From assembly GCA_014773175.1 (NCBI GenBank), contig VXCM01001246.1, positions 72,001 to 136,000 of the forward strand: 64,000 nt of DNA, read 5' to 3'. The notes below the pieces were generated by a model. It searched no databases. It saw only the letters and a program-made list of their open reading frames with translations, and was not told the DNA's origin. This DNA comes from Lucifuga dentata (lineage: Eukaryota > Chordata > Actinopteri > Ophidiiformes > Bythitidae). A program made the position numbers and the translations under genes. Positions 23,702 through 33,499 of the stretch are shown here, piece after piece (the stretch's first letter is position 1; each line of letters opens with the position of its first letter).

Positions 23702-26700
23702 TCGTGTTTAGACTGATTTTAGAAAAATAAATAAATTCTGAACTACTGGTGTCTTGCAGAAGAAGAATGCCACCACTATTGCAGTGGAGGTGAAGAAGTC
23801 TCAGCATAAGTATGTGATTGGCCCCAAGGGAAACACCCTGCAAGAGATCCTGGATAGAACTGGTGTCTCAGTTGAGATCCCACCTTCTGACAGCAGCTCA
23901 GAAACTGTCATCCTTCGGGGGGAGCCAGACCGACTGGGTCAGGCCCTCACTGAAGTTTATGCCAAGGTGCGCAACATTGAGCTTGTATTTAAGATGCAGA
24001 TAATTATTTACACATGACGAAAAGCAACACTAAATATTAAATTTTTCTATTAATATTTGCAGGCAAACAGCTACACTGTTTCCTCGGTTTCAGCTCCTTC
24101 TTGGCTTCATCGTTTTATTATTGGCAAGAAGGGGCAGAACTTGGCCAAAATTACCCAACAAATGCCCAAGGTTTGTTGAATGATGGATGTGTTGTATTTT
24201 CTAGTACGTTATCCATCTTTTTTTTAAATTCTATTTTTATGTATTTTGCATGCAGGTGCACATTGAGTTCACTGAGGGAGAAGATAAGATCACCCTGGAG
24301 GGTCCCACCAAAGATGTGCAGATGGTGCAAAGCCAGATTGAAGCCATTGTTACAGACTTGGTGAGATTTGAGTTGGCCTTTATGGAAATGATTCAGTTCC
24401 AAACCAAACTTCCCACTCAAATGGTTGCCTTATGATGTTAAAATCATATGCTAGAAACATGATTCACTAAAAGTAGGTTAATTAGATACAAATGAAGTTT
24501 AGTTTCATTTATCAGAAAATGTAAAAAAAAAGACAAAAAAAAAAACTTGTANAAAAAAAAAAACATTGTCTGTCTTTAGCAAAAACAAAACTTGTATTAG
24601 GGAGTGGACTTCGTTGGATAGTTAGTTATTTTTACACTGACGACGCCTGTTATTTGTTATTTACAAGCTTTTTTACCATAACTTTGCTTTCACTGTAAAG
24701 GTCAGTCGTATGGACTACACAGAGATTAGCGTGGATCCCAAATTCCATCGACACCTAATTGGAAAAGGAGGCGTTAACAGTAAGTACTCTTGCTGCCACT
24801 GAAATACTGATGCTGCCAAAGGATGTTCACTGAACTGTTGACAGGGCAAACAAAATTCAGGTCAACATTTTCTCACAACCATTTATTAACTGCCTTTACT
24901 TACAGTCAACCGCATCAAAGATTTGCACAAGGTGACTGTCCGCATACCCCCCGATAACGAAAAAAGCAACCTGATCCGAATTGAGGGGGATCCCCAGGGT
25001 GTGCAGGAAGCCAAGAAGGAGCTGCTGGAGCTTGCGTCGCGCATGGTTGGTAGAAACCTATGCTCACTGGCTAAATGTTGCAAATGTGATCAGTATGTGT
25101 TTGCTAAATATTTTGTCTTTCACAGGAGAACGAGCGTACAAAGGACCTGATCATTGAACAGCGTTTTCATAGAGCCATCATTGGGCAAAAAGGGGAGAAG
25201 ATAAAAGAAGTGCGGGACAAATTCCCCGAGGTGAATTTGAAATTCATTAAACCTCATGTGTTGTGAGATGTTGTAGTGATGCTTTGTTGTTGGACGGGAC
25301 GGTGACCACGTGTTTGTATATGTGTGTTGGCTGTTATTCGTCTATGCTGATCTATATTTTTTAATTTAATACATCAAATTTATTTGTTCAAGGTTATCAT
25401 CAATTTCCCCGACCCAGCACAAAAAAGTGACATCGTTCAGCTTCGGGGGCCACGAACCGAAGTGGAAAAATGCTCAAAGTTCATGCAGAAGATAGTGGCT
25501 GAAATGGTAAATGTATAGGAAATTGTTTGGCTTGAGTTTTAATCTTGCATGAAATGATAACAGTATGTTTAAAACAAATCGCACTGATGGACAAAACTAA
25601 AGGATACAGCACAATTGAGTATTAATCTTTTGTGAATTATTTTCTCAGGTGGAGAACAGCTTTTCTGTTTCAGTCCCCATCTTCAAGCAATTCCATAGAA
25701 ACATAATTGGAAAAGGAGGATCAAATATCAAGAAGGTATATTTCTAAGAAAATGCATACACTTCCAAGAAGTTGTCAGTCTCTCCTGACTCGTTTGACGA
25801 ATGGCTCCTTTTGCTTTCAAGATTCGGGAGGAGACGAACACAAAAATCGACTTGCCTGCTGAGAACAGCAACTCGGAGATGATTGTCATCACAGGGAAAA
25901 AGGCAAACTGTGAGGCTGCCCGAAATAGGATCTTGGCGATTCAGAAAGAACTGGTAAGGGGACACACACACACACAACACACACAAAGAGCTCAGTGTCT
26001 CAGATGCTTTGGCAAATAGATAAAAACCTAGTACATATGCTTAAAGGACCATACCACCATTTTGCATGTTTCAGCCTAATATATTCAATTTTCATACATG
26101 TTACGTTACTGGCAATCATTTCCCAAAGGATAAAACTGTATTTCAGCTTTCCTGATATTTTGCAAAATCTTTTAATCTTTCAAAATCAAATATTCAAGCG
26201 ATACACCCACCTTAAAAATCCATGTTTCTCCTGCTAATAGTTAAGCAAAATTATGAAGTAAATTTTTCATTAAACTCAGGTCTTCTTTTGGGACTGTATT
26301 CCCTGGTGGAGACATACATTCACTCTGCGCTTTTTATTGCACTTAAACGNTTCTTTTGGGACTGTATTCCCTGGTGGAGACATACATTCACTCTGCGCTT
26401 TTTATTGCACTTAAACGCTAAAATTACAAAAGTTAAAAAAAACCTGCATACACATCTTGTTCATGATGACGGATTACCTATTCCAAGAACATTTCAAGTA
26501 TCAACAAGTTGATTTTAATAGCGTACCAGAATGAACGGAAGCCAATGGAGGTCTGGAAGGTAGGAAAAAAAATTTTATTCACCGTTCCAGTAGTATGCTT
26601 TGGGAAATGATTGTCAGTAAAGTTACTGTACGTGTATGAAAATTGAATATATTTCGCGTAACCATGCAAAATGGGTGTTATGGTCCTTTAATTCATAGCT

Positions 26701-29700
26701 CATTTGTTTTCAGGCAAACATCACAGAGATAGAGGTATCCATTCCCTCCAAGCTGCACAACTCCTTGATTGGGTCAAAGGGCCGTTTTGTGCGCTCAATC
26801 ATGGAGGAGTGTGGTGGCGTGCACATCCACTTCCCCACCGAAGGCTCAGGGATTGATAAGGTCACCATCCGAGGCCCTAACGAGGAGGTGGAGAAAGCCA
26901 AGCAGCAGCTGCTCGCCTTGGCGGAGGAGAAGGTTTGTATGAGTATCTTGAACAAAATTCAACTTCCATTATACTTTGCTTAGCCGGCCGCCACTAAAGA
27001 AAGAACTGGTGTTTCAAAACTTGGCCAAGAGGAAATTTTCCTATTTATAACTTTAAAGTCAATAACAGGTTCCTGTTGTGCGCTCACTTGCTAATTTAAC
27101 GTGCCTCGTCGTGATGTCTGTTTCAGCAAACAAAGAGTCACACTGCCGAGCTGCGTGCGAAGCCGGAATACCACAAGTTCCTCATTGGGAAAGGTGGTGG
27201 AAACATTCGTAAGGTTCGTGACAGCACCGGGGCCAGGATCATTTTCCCTACGGCAGAGGACCAAGATCAGGAGCTCATCACTGTCATTGGCACAGAAGAA
27301 GCCGTCCAAGAGGCCCAGAAGGAGCTAGAGGAGCTCATCAGGAGTTTGGTAAAGCTCCAAACGTATTTTCAGCCTGGCTGGGCAATCCGAGCCAAGGCTT
27401 TTCTTCTCTTACAATCCCTGAATACTAAACAAACTTGCCTGTTTTTTAGGATAATGTTGTCGAAGACGTAATGAACGTCGATCCTAAGCACCATCGCTAC
27501 TTTGTGATTCGCCGTGGCCAAGTCCTAAGGGACCTTGCCGACGAGTATGGTGGAGTGATGGTGAGCTTTCCTCGCACTGGTTCTCAGAGCGAAAAAGTTA
27601 CCCTCAAAGGAGCCAAAGAATGTGTGGAGGCAGCCAAAAAACGCATGCAGGAGATTATTGAGGACTTGGTGAGTGGATACTGATGCTTTGATAAGATTTA
27701 GCATTTTTATTATACTTTTTTTTTTGGTTGTGGCTTATTTGTAACATGTTTTTCCCTTTTGATTTCTAGGATGCTNTTATACTTTTTTTTTTGGTTGTGG
27801 CTTATTTGTAACATGTTTTTCCCTTTTGATTTCTAGGATGCTCAAGTGACCATTGAGTGTGTGATTTCTCAGAAGTTCCACCGCTCCATCATGGGTCCCA
27901 AGGGCTCACGAATCCAGCAGATCACCAGGGATCATAATGTCCAGATTAAGTTCCCAGAGCGGGAAGACCCTCAGGGTAATTGCAAAAACATGTTAAAAAC
28001 TTGGAAGTGTTTCCTTAAATGTTTGCTTTTCTTTGACCAAACTTTTGTGTCATTCACTTTTACAGCAACTTCTTCTGCAGAAGCTCTGATACAAGAGAAC
28101 GGAGAGGCAAACGGAGAAGTGAAGGAAGCCGCTGATCCGAATGCACCTAAAAAGTGTGACGTGATTGTGATTTCTGGAAGAAAAGAGCGGTGTGAGGGTG
28201 CCGTGGAAGCACTGAAGGTCAGCTGGAGCAAATGAAGCTCTGATTATTAGAAATAAAAACAATTCTTTTATTAACACGGTCTTTCCTCAGGCCTTAGTTC
28301 CTGTCACTGTTGAGGTGGAAGTGCCTTTTGAGCTTCATCGTTACATCATCGGACAGAAAGGAAGCGGAATTCGAAAGATGATGGATGAATTTGAGGTGCG
28401 TGTTACGTGTAAAGGTTTTGTTAAATTTGGACGCTCAAGATTTTATTGACTCATTTTAAGTGATGTTTTCTGTCTGTAGGTCAATATTCAAGTGCCTGCT
28501 CCTGAGCTTCAGTCTGATATTATCTCCATCACCGGCTTAGCCACTCACCTCGACCGCGCCAAAGAAGGCCTCCTGGAGCGTGTCAAAGAGCTGCAGGCCG
28601 AGCAGGAGGATCGGGTTAGTACTTTATAGAATATTCAGATGTATCATTACTGTGTACATTTTAACATTTTTTATCAATACTGTACCAACTGTTGAATAGA
28701 CCAGATTACATTTTTTGGTTCTCTTCGCCAAAACAAGCTTGATAAGTGAATGTTTAAAGGACCATACCACCAATTGTGCATGTTTGAGCCCAATATACAG
28801 GTTATGACTTCCAAAACATAAAACTGTTATTTTAGTTTTCCAGTTATTTTTTCAAATCCCCTAATCTTTCAAAATCAAATGTTCAGGTGATACACACACC
28901 TTAAAATTCAGTGTTTCGCCTGCTGACACTTAATTTCTCTGTAAAAGCTGTCTTCTCCTCGGGCTACATTTCCTGGCGGAGACATACATCGTCTTCACGC
29001 AGCTCCATGTTGGATTGGTTAAATAAAGATACTTCGACAAAAAAACTGATAGACGTCATGTTTACTGTGATGAATTATTTATCTCAAGCGTGTTTTAAGC
29101 CTCTACAAGTTTGGAAAGTAGGAAATACTGTAAATTCTGAAATTTACTGCTAAAGTAGTGTATTTTGGGAAATGGTTGTCAGTAACGTAACGTGTATGTG
29201 GATATATGTGGCTCAAACATGTATGTTCCTTTAAAGTGCATCATTCTGGTTTTACCTGGCAAGTGTTCAGTCTTACGATCAACATACTTGAACTTTACTG
29301 GAATATTAGTTATCTCTCGGATTAAAGGACCATACCATCCATTTTGCATATTTGAGCCTAATATATTAAATTTTCATACATGTAACGTTACTGACAATCA
29401 TTTCCCAAAGCATACTACTGGGACAGTGAATTAAAAATGTTTTTCCTACCTTCCAGACCACCATTGGTTTCAGTTCATTCTGGTACACTATTAAAATCAA
29501 CTTGATGATACTTGAAATGTTCTTGGGATAGGTAATCCATCATCGTCAACAAGATGTGTATTCAGGTTTTTTTTTTTTTTTTTAAAGTTTTGTAATTTTA
29601 GCTTTTAAGCGTAATAAAAAGCACGGCATGAATGTTTGTCTCTACCAGGGAATATAGGCCCAAAAGAAGACCTGCGTTTATCGAAAAATTTTAACGATCA

Positions 29701-31462
29701 TGTCTTCATAAGGCTGCATAATTAGCAAAACATCGATTTTTAATGTGTGTTATCGCTTGAATATTTGATTTTGAAAGATTAAGAGATTTTGCAAAATATC
29801 TGGAAAGCTGAAATATGGTTTTNTATTTGATTTTGAAAGATTAAGAGATTTTGCAAAATATCTGGAAAGCTGAAATATGGTTTTATCCTCTGGGAAATGG
29901 TTGTCAGTAACCTTACGTGCATGAAAATTGAAGAAATTAGGCTCAAACATCCAAAATGGGTGGTATGGTCCTTTAATTTGAACAGTTGACTTACTCATTC
30001 AATTATTCCACCCATGGTTTCCTAGACAGTTGGATAGGAGAATTCAAATCTGCTCCTCTGTGTGACCGCTAACAGCAGAATTACTATTATCAATGTACCA
30101 AATCACATTTTATTTATTTTTTTCCCCACATAACAACTTCTTGTATATATTGTATGTAGGGTCTTGAAACAACCACGCAGACAGTCTCTTTATGAAACCC
30201 ACTACAGGCACTCAGGAGTTTCAAGTTGATCATCACTGTGGACCCCAAATATCACCCCAAAATCATCGGCCGCAAGGGTGCCATTATCACAAACATCCGC
30301 ACTGAGCATGATGTTAACATCCAGTTCCCAGAGAAGAATGATGAAAACCAGGTAAAGAATTTCCTTTGCTGAATAAACGTACATACTGTAGGATTTTGTT
30401 AAATACATTTTTTTTAATATTTTGAGCTGTGCTAATCCCCAAATGATAAGAGGTTGCTGCAAGGTGGGTTGGTTAAATTGGCTACGTTTTCTCTGTAGGA
30501 TAAGATTACTATTACAGGGTATGAGCACAAAGCCATAGCTGCACGAGATGCCATCCAGGCTATTGTAGATGAGCTGGAAGAGATGATCTCTCAGGACATC
30601 ACCCTTGACAGTAGAGTCCATGCTCGCATCATCGGAGCCCGTGGCAAGGGCATCCGCAGGATCATGGACGAGTTTAAGGTAAGGTCACTGAGATGTTGGG
30701 TCTTTTTCTCAATGGATTAAATAAACCCACAGTACTGAAAATGCTGCCGCGTCCAAAATTAGTTCCTGTTTTCACCAGAAAATGGACCCGATCTCATGGT
30801 ATAAGTTTTTTTTTTTTTTTTTCCCNTTTTTTCCCTCCTCCTCCCTACCTCCTTATCTCGTGTAGGTTGATCTCAGGTTTCCCCAGAGCGGAGCTGCAGA
30901 CCCGAACCTTGTGACAGTCACGGGTCGTCCTGAGCTTGTGGATGAAGCCATCGACCATCTCCTTAACCTGGAAGAGGAATTCGTAAGCTTTTCCGTGAAT
31001 CACACCTGTAGACTGTATTAATATTGCCTAAATTATTTCCCATTTTCTGATTAACTGTTTGGCCCACTTTCTTTAGATGGCAGATGTAGTAGAGAATGAG
31101 GCAAAAATGGCTTACATGAGGCCCTCTGGAAGCGGCGGCACTTCCATGGATGATAATCGCANGGCAAAAATGGCTTACATGAGGCCCTCTGGAAGCGGCG
31201 GCACTTCCATGGATGATAATCGCATGCCATCCAAAGGCTTTGTGGTGAGGGAGGCTCCCTGGACCACCGGAAATGAGAAGGTGAGCCATTTGCAGAGCCT
31301 TTGTTTGACTTAATATGAAATTACAGCCAATCATCCGTCATAATCTTTTTTTTTTTTTTTTTTTTTTTTTAGGCCCCCGACATGAGCAGCTCTGAAGATT
31401 TCCCTAGCTTTGGGGCCCCGGTGGCAACCAAAGCCTCTCCCTGGGGTCCCAAGCGCTTCTAA
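19934..31462 (+). CDS. hdlbp: Vigilin (high-density lipoprotein-binding protein), complete gene in 26 coding exons
   Basis: Vigilin is a cytoplasmic and ER-associated RNA-binding protein built almost entirely of KH domains; it binds pyrimidine-rich mRNAs, supports translation of secretory mRNAs and affects lipoprotein secretion. The start MSSVAVLTQESFNEHRSGLL and the end KASPWGPKRF match the vertebrate protein. Fourteen KH repeats follow a degenerate KH-like segment (residues ~82-153). GxxG loops are seen as GKNG, GPKG, GKKG, GKGG, GQKG, GKGG, GSKG, GKGG, GPKG, GQKG, GRKG and GARG; KH2 (LVGEMIQETG) and KH10 (VIRRGQVL) lack it, as in human. Exons join without frameshift to 1,294 codons, of which 21 in coding exon 25 are an assembly duplication, giving 1,273 aa against 1,268 in human. 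The ATG has A at -3. All junctions are GT-AG. Whether this is the a or b teleost paralogue cannot be told here. Confidence 0.97.
20126..20292 (+). CDS. hdlbp: hdlbp coding exon 2
   Basis: Acceptor after a poly-T tract (tacag), donor GTACAA. Encodes the acidic N-terminal linker with the conserved PTYKEAFPPLPEKAA and NKIRPLKSSIITQ, residues ~26-81. Confidence 0.95.
20309..21152 (+). mobile_element. hAT-type DNA transposon remnant in hdlbp intron
   Basis: An 844-bp insertion flanked by a perfect 8-bp target duplication TTTTAAAG (20301-20308 and 21153-21160), the signature of hAT elements. The ends carry the well-known vertebrate hAT termini (GTCAAACTCA near the left, TTTGACACCCCTG at the right). 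Inside, 20577-20712 holds decayed transposase N-terminus: an ATG frame with KVDLKTGFQHRW and, after a TAG and frame change, KPVCLVCRADVAIIKEHNIR RH, a BED-type zinc finger pattern (CxxC...HxxxxH). It is defective and lies wholly inside the intron. Confidence 0.92.
21308..21523 (+). CDS. hdlbp: hdlbp coding exon 3 (degenerate KH-like segment)
   Basis: Encodes residues 82-153, VFHVPLEERKYKDINQFG onward. The fold is KH-like but has no GxxG loop. Phase 0 at both ends. Confidence 0.96.
21602..21808 (+). CDS. hdlbp: hdlbp coding exon 4 (KH1)
   Basis: One complete KH domain in one phase-0 exon (residues 154-222): HHRFVIGKNGEKLQ with the GKNG loop and TATKIQIPRPDD. Confidence 0.97.
22279..22494 (+). 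CDS. hdlbp: hdlbp coding exon 5 (KH2)
   Basis: Residues 223-294. Contains YSKLVGEMIQETGARINVPPP; the GxxG loop is not canonical, as in the human protein. Acceptor 'acttttaag', donor GTACGG. Confidence 0.96.
22665..23485. mobile_element. TA-flanked inverted-repeat DNA element in hdlbp intron
   Basis: The ends are inverted: left CCATATATGCACAAGTATGA, right (reverse complement) CCATATATACTTAAGTATAA, each next to TA. The subterminal sequence has repeated 'tataagccga' motifs. The 821-bp interior has no intact transposase and contains a poly-C/N gap (23404-23426). A TA target suggests a Tc1/mariner-type or pogo-type non-autonomous element; the family is unproven. Confidence 0.75.
23612..23696. repeat. 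poly-T tract with N
   Basis: A long T run with an N at 23651. This is an assembly gap in a homopolymer within hdlbp intron 5, upstream of the coding exon 6 acceptor. Confidence 0.9.
23760..23966 (+). CDS. hdlbp: hdlbp coding exon 6 (KH3)
   Basis: Residues 295-363 with HKYVIGPKGNTLQEIL and VSVEIPPSD. Acceptor 'cttgcag', donor GTGCGC; phase 0. Confidence 0.97.
24063..24170 (+). CDS. hdlbp: hdlbp coding exon 7 (KH4, first half)
   Basis: Residues 364-399: LHRFIIGKKGQNLAKI with the GKKG loop. The intron falls just before the next beta strand (QMPK|VHIEF). Confidence 0.97.
24256..24360 (+). CDS. hdlbp: hdlbp coding exon 8 (KH4, second half)
   Basis: Residues 400-434: VHIEFTEGEDKITLEGP to the C-terminal helix. 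Phase 0. Confidence 0.97.
24701..24779 (+). CDS. hdlbp: hdlbp coding exon 9 (KH5, first part)
   Basis: MDYTEISVDPKFHRHLIGKG; ends in phase 1 inside the GxxG helix. Donor GTAAGT at 24780. Confidence 0.96.
24906..25045 (+). CDS. hdlbp: hdlbp coding exon 10 (KH5, second part)
   Basis: INRIKDLHKVTVRIPPDNEK to ELASRM. With exon 9 it forms residues 435-507. The donor is GTTGGT, slightly weak but in the family-conserved place. Confidence 0.96.
25126..25230 (+). CDS. hdlbp: hdlbp coding exon 11 (KH6, first half)
   Basis: Residues 508-542: DLIIEQRFHRAIIGQKGEKI with the GQKG loop. Intron before VIINF. Confidence 0.97.
25393..25506 (+). CDS. hdlbp: hdlbp coding exon 12 (KH6, second half)
   Basis: Residues 543-580: VIINFPDPAQKSDIVQLRGP to KIVAEM. 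Phase 0. Confidence 0.97.
25649..25735 (+). CDS. hdlbp: hdlbp coding exon 13 (KH7, first part)
   Basis: Residues 581-609: FKQFHRNIIGKGGSNIKK. Donor GTATAT. Confidence 0.96.
25822..25953 (+). CDS. hdlbp: hdlbp coding exon 14 (KH7, second part)
   Basis: Residues 610-653: IREETNTKIDLPAENSNSE to IQKEL. A short (AC)n begins just after the donor. Confidence 0.97.
26041..26691 (-). mobile_element. TTAA element (first subfamily) in hdlbp intron 14
   Basis: Left TTAA-AGGACCATACCACC, right GGTGTTATGGTCCT-TTAA, orientation minus. An N at 26350 is flanked by perfect 67-bp repeats (26283-26349 and 26351-26417), an unmerged contig overlap, so the true element is about 583 bp. Confidence 0.93.
26714..26932 (+). 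CDS. hdlbp: hdlbp coding exon 15 (KH8)
   Basis: Residues 654-726: LHNSLIGSKGRFVRSIMEEC with the GSKG loop, GGVHIHFPTEGSG. One KH in one phase-0 exon. Confidence 0.97.
27127..27348 (+). CDS. hdlbp: hdlbp coding exon 16 (KH9)
   Basis: Residues 727-800: YHKFLIGKGGGNIRKVRD, then ARIIFPTAEDQDQE. Phase 0. Confidence 0.97.
27450..27668 (+). CDS. hdlbp: hdlbp coding exon 17 (KH10)
   Basis: Residues 801-873: HHRYFVIRRGQVLRDLADEY. The GxxG loop is replaced by IRRG, as in human vigilin. Confidence 0.97.
27837..27975 (+). CDS. hdlbp: hdlbp coding exon 18 (KH11, first part)
   Basis: FHRSIMGPKGSRIQQITRDH. The acceptor region is present twice (27710-27775 and 27777-27842, each 66 bp, around an N at 27776). 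This is an assembly overlap; the second copy is the one continuous with the exon. Confidence 0.95.
28066..28217 (+). CDS. hdlbp: hdlbp coding exon 19 (KH11, second part with acidic insert)
   Basis: ATSSAEALIQENGEANGEVK, a KH11 loop insertion, then KKCDVIVISGRKERCEGA. Human vigilin has an insertion at the same place with different sequence. Joins exon 18 in phase 1. Confidence 0.96.
28291..28395 (+). CDS. hdlbp: hdlbp coding exon 20 (KH12, first half)
   Basis: FELHRYIIGQKGSGIRKMMD with the GQKG loop. Intron before VNIQV. Confidence 0.97.
28480..28614 (+). CDS. hdlbp: hdlbp coding exon 21 (KH12, second half)
   Basis: VNIQVPAPELQSDIISITG to LQAEQEDR. Donor GTTAGT. Confidence 0.96.
28754..29234 (-). 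mobile_element. TTAA element (second subfamily) in hdlbp intron 21
   Basis: Left TTAA-AGGACCATACCACCAATT, right 'catgtatgttcct' TTAA with a small deletion in the right terminal repeat. Orientation minus; 481 bp. Confidence 0.88.
29332..29976 (+). mobile_element. TTAA element (first subfamily) in hdlbp intron 21
   Basis: Left TTAA-AGGACCATACCATCC, right GGTGGTATGGTCCT-TTAA, orientation plus, i.e. opposite to the copy at 28754 in the same intron. An N at 29823 is flanked by 61-bp perfect repeats (assembly overlap). Confidence 0.93.
30208..30351 (+). CDS. hdlbp: hdlbp coding exon 22 (KH13, first part)
   Basis: ALRSFKLIITVDPKYHPKII then GRKGAIITNIR and NIQFPEKNDENQ. Phase 0. Confidence 0.97.
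30499..30678 (+). CDS. hdlbp: hdlbp coding exon 23 (KH13 end, KH14 start)
   Basis: DKITITGYEHKAIAARDAI completes KH13. VHARIIGARGKGIRRIMDEF begins KH14 with the GARG loop. Confidence 0.97.
30866..30982 (+). CDS. hdlbp: hdlbp coding exon 24 (KH14, second half)
   Basis: VDLRFPQSGAADPNLVTVTG to LLNLEEEF. The intron upstream contains a poly-T/N run. Confidence 0.96.
31077..31280 (+). CDS. hdlbp: hdlbp coding exon 25 (C-terminal tail) containing an artefactual duplication
   Basis: MADVVENEAKMAYMRPSGSG then GGTSMDDNR. This stretch is repeated after an N at 31162; the flanking repeats (31100-31161 and 31163-31224) are 62 bp and identical. With the N the insertion is 63 bp, so the reading frame survives with 21 extra codons. 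The conserved SKGFVVREAPWTTGNEK follows. The real exon is probably 141 nt. Confidence 0.93.
31373..31462 (+). CDS. hdlbp: hdlbp coding exon 26 with stop codon
   Basis: APDMSSSEDFPSFGAPVATK then ASPWGPKRF and TAA (31460-31462). The acceptor follows a long poly-T tract. Confidence 0.97.
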   Translation, partial: APDMSSSEDFPSFGAPVATKASPWGPKRF

Positions 31463-32690
31463 GCTGTGCTGCTGCAGACGGGCCTACACTTTACCGAACA
31501 CAATCTTCCCTTTCATTGTCCCCTGTTGACCTGGACTGATCTCTGACCCTAAACGTCTACATTTCTGAGAATGTCATCCTCTGTCTGCTTATCCTGTTCT
31601 GCCGTGGCAGAGTCATCCGTCTAGAAGTGCGTTTGGAAACTGTAATTGACTTGTGAGCTTTGTATCTGCGTTCAGAAACACTGTCTTCTGCTAAAAAAAA
31701 AAAAATATTGTGACAGATGTTGCAGTCAAGTCTGTACAGTTGGTGAACTGTTATACCAAATCCAAAGGTGGCCAGACTTCACTTTTATAAATTTCCTGAG
31801 CTGCCCTGATCTTAGTTGCCTTTACAGACTGGANGGACCGAATGACTGCTGGGCAAAATTGATGCATGACCAGCCAGCTGTTTCGGTAACCCGCCCTCCT
31901 CCTGCTGTAGTCATGTAGCTGAGTGAAAACTGTCCGTCATGAGCCCTCAAGCACATTGTTGTGATCGTCCTCTGTCACATCTTTCCCCATTTGCTTGTAA
32001 CTGTGCGTCTGAATGTGGTTAAGTGATGGCACGTACCTTGTAGCCTTTCAATTGCTCAGATTTATTTCGGAGGAGNTCGGCCACTGCAGAATGGCACACA
32101 CTCAAACTGCCAGATGCTTTGGAGACCCTGCCAGAACTACAGTTTCTTAAAACACTAGGCCTAAAACTCCAATGTATCGACCCTCACACTAACTGTTGAA
32201 TGAACTATTTTTTTGACACTTCTTTGATCACGTTTGTGAGCAAAACAGCAGACCATCTCGTGCCAACTGTAGTGATGTCCTGTGCTACTCATCCTCTGTA
32301 TTGGGTCAGTGTCCAGTCCCTTTGTCTTCCAGTTGCTATGCAGTTAAATAGCAATGGCCCTTTTTTTATCAGCCTTACACCTAGAATGATACAAACCAAG
32401 TAGATGATGTCGAGGTGAGTTTTTAGCAGACAACTGGAAGGTATGTAACTTGTTCATTTGAAAGCTCTTGGAATATTTCCCCCCCACTTCATGTAATTAG
32501 TTTAATTTAGCTCGAGGAGAACAGATTTAGCTTGCTAGCTGCTGTTCAAACATCTGGCATCAGCCTACTTTGGTTTATATCCTTCTAGCCTTGAATGAAA
32601 GATTATGCAAATACCAGAAGTGAACGGTTATGGATGACACTGGAAAAGAAATTGTCCAAAAAGCCAGTAAAAATTGAAAACGTCTCTTCT
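31463..32690 (+). other. hdlbp: hdlbp 3' UTR (end approximate)
   Basis: Follows the TAA. No AATAAA or ATTAAA is seen before 33 kb. The best end signal is AGTAAA (32666-32671) followed by a U/GU-rich stretch (32687-32711). Single Ns occur at 31834 and 32076 without flanking repeats. Confidence 0.6.
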
Positions 32691-32711
32691 GTCTTTTGTG
32701 TCTTTTGTGAG
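32666..32711 (+). terminator. hdlbp: Candidate hdlbp polyadenylation site
   Basis: AGTAAA, a known weaker variant of the poly(A) signal, followed ~20 bases later by 'tgtcttttgtgtcttttgtg', a typical downstream element. Inferred from motif order only. Confidence 0.45.
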
Positions 32712-32886
32712 GTTTAGAGTTTGACTCATTCACCTGCAGCTGCATAATACTGTATAAAGTCACACCACAGCAGTAAGACATGATTTTATCACACTATCCT
32801 ACTCGTGCCTTGAACTTTAACATTCACCATGATAAATGTTCTTAACAGGAAATAGACTGAGGCAATTCAAACAAAACCCATATAAC

Positions 32887-33499
32887 TTAAAGGACCATAC
32901 CATCCATTTTGCATGTTTGAGCCTAATATATTCAATTTTCATACACATACNAAGGACCATACCATCCATTTTGCATGTTTGAGCCTAATATATTCAATTT
33001 TCATACACATACGGTTAGCATATGACTGGAAAAGTGAAGTAAATTTTTTCCTACCTTCAGACCTCCATTGGTTTCAGTCATTCTGCTATTAAAATCAACT
33101 TGTTGATACTTGAAACGTTCTTGGGATAGGTAATCCATCATCACAAACGATGTGTATTCAGGATTTTTTTTTTCAAAGTTTCATAATTTTAGCTTTTAAG
33201 CGCAATAAAAAGCGCAGAGTACCTCCACGGGGAATACAGTCCCAAAAGAAGACCTGCGTTTATCGAAAAATTTTAAGGACTGTAACTTCATAATTTTGCG
33301 TAACTATTAGCAGGAGAAACATAGATTTTTAAGGTGGGTGTATCACTTGAATATTTGATTTTGAAAGAAGAGATTTTACAAAATATCAGAAAAGCTGAAA
33401 TACGGTTTTATCCTTTGGGAAATGATTGTCAGTAACCTTACATGTATGAATTTAATATATTAGGCTCAAACATGCACAATCACCAGTATGGTCCTTTAA
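32887..33499 (+). mobile_element. TTAA element (first subfamily) just downstream of hdlbp
   Basis: TTAA-AGGACCATACCATCC to CCAGTATGGTCCT-TTAA, orientation plus. An N at 32951 lies between 61-bp perfect repeats. On the sense strand it carries AATAAA (33204-33209), the first canonical poly(A) hexamer after the hdlbp stop. Confidence 0.92.

Noticed and set aside
25231..25392. C/D-box snoRNA candidate in hdlbp intron 11 (TGATGC ... CTGA)
   Set aside because: The C box is imperfect and the flanking bases do not form a terminal stem.
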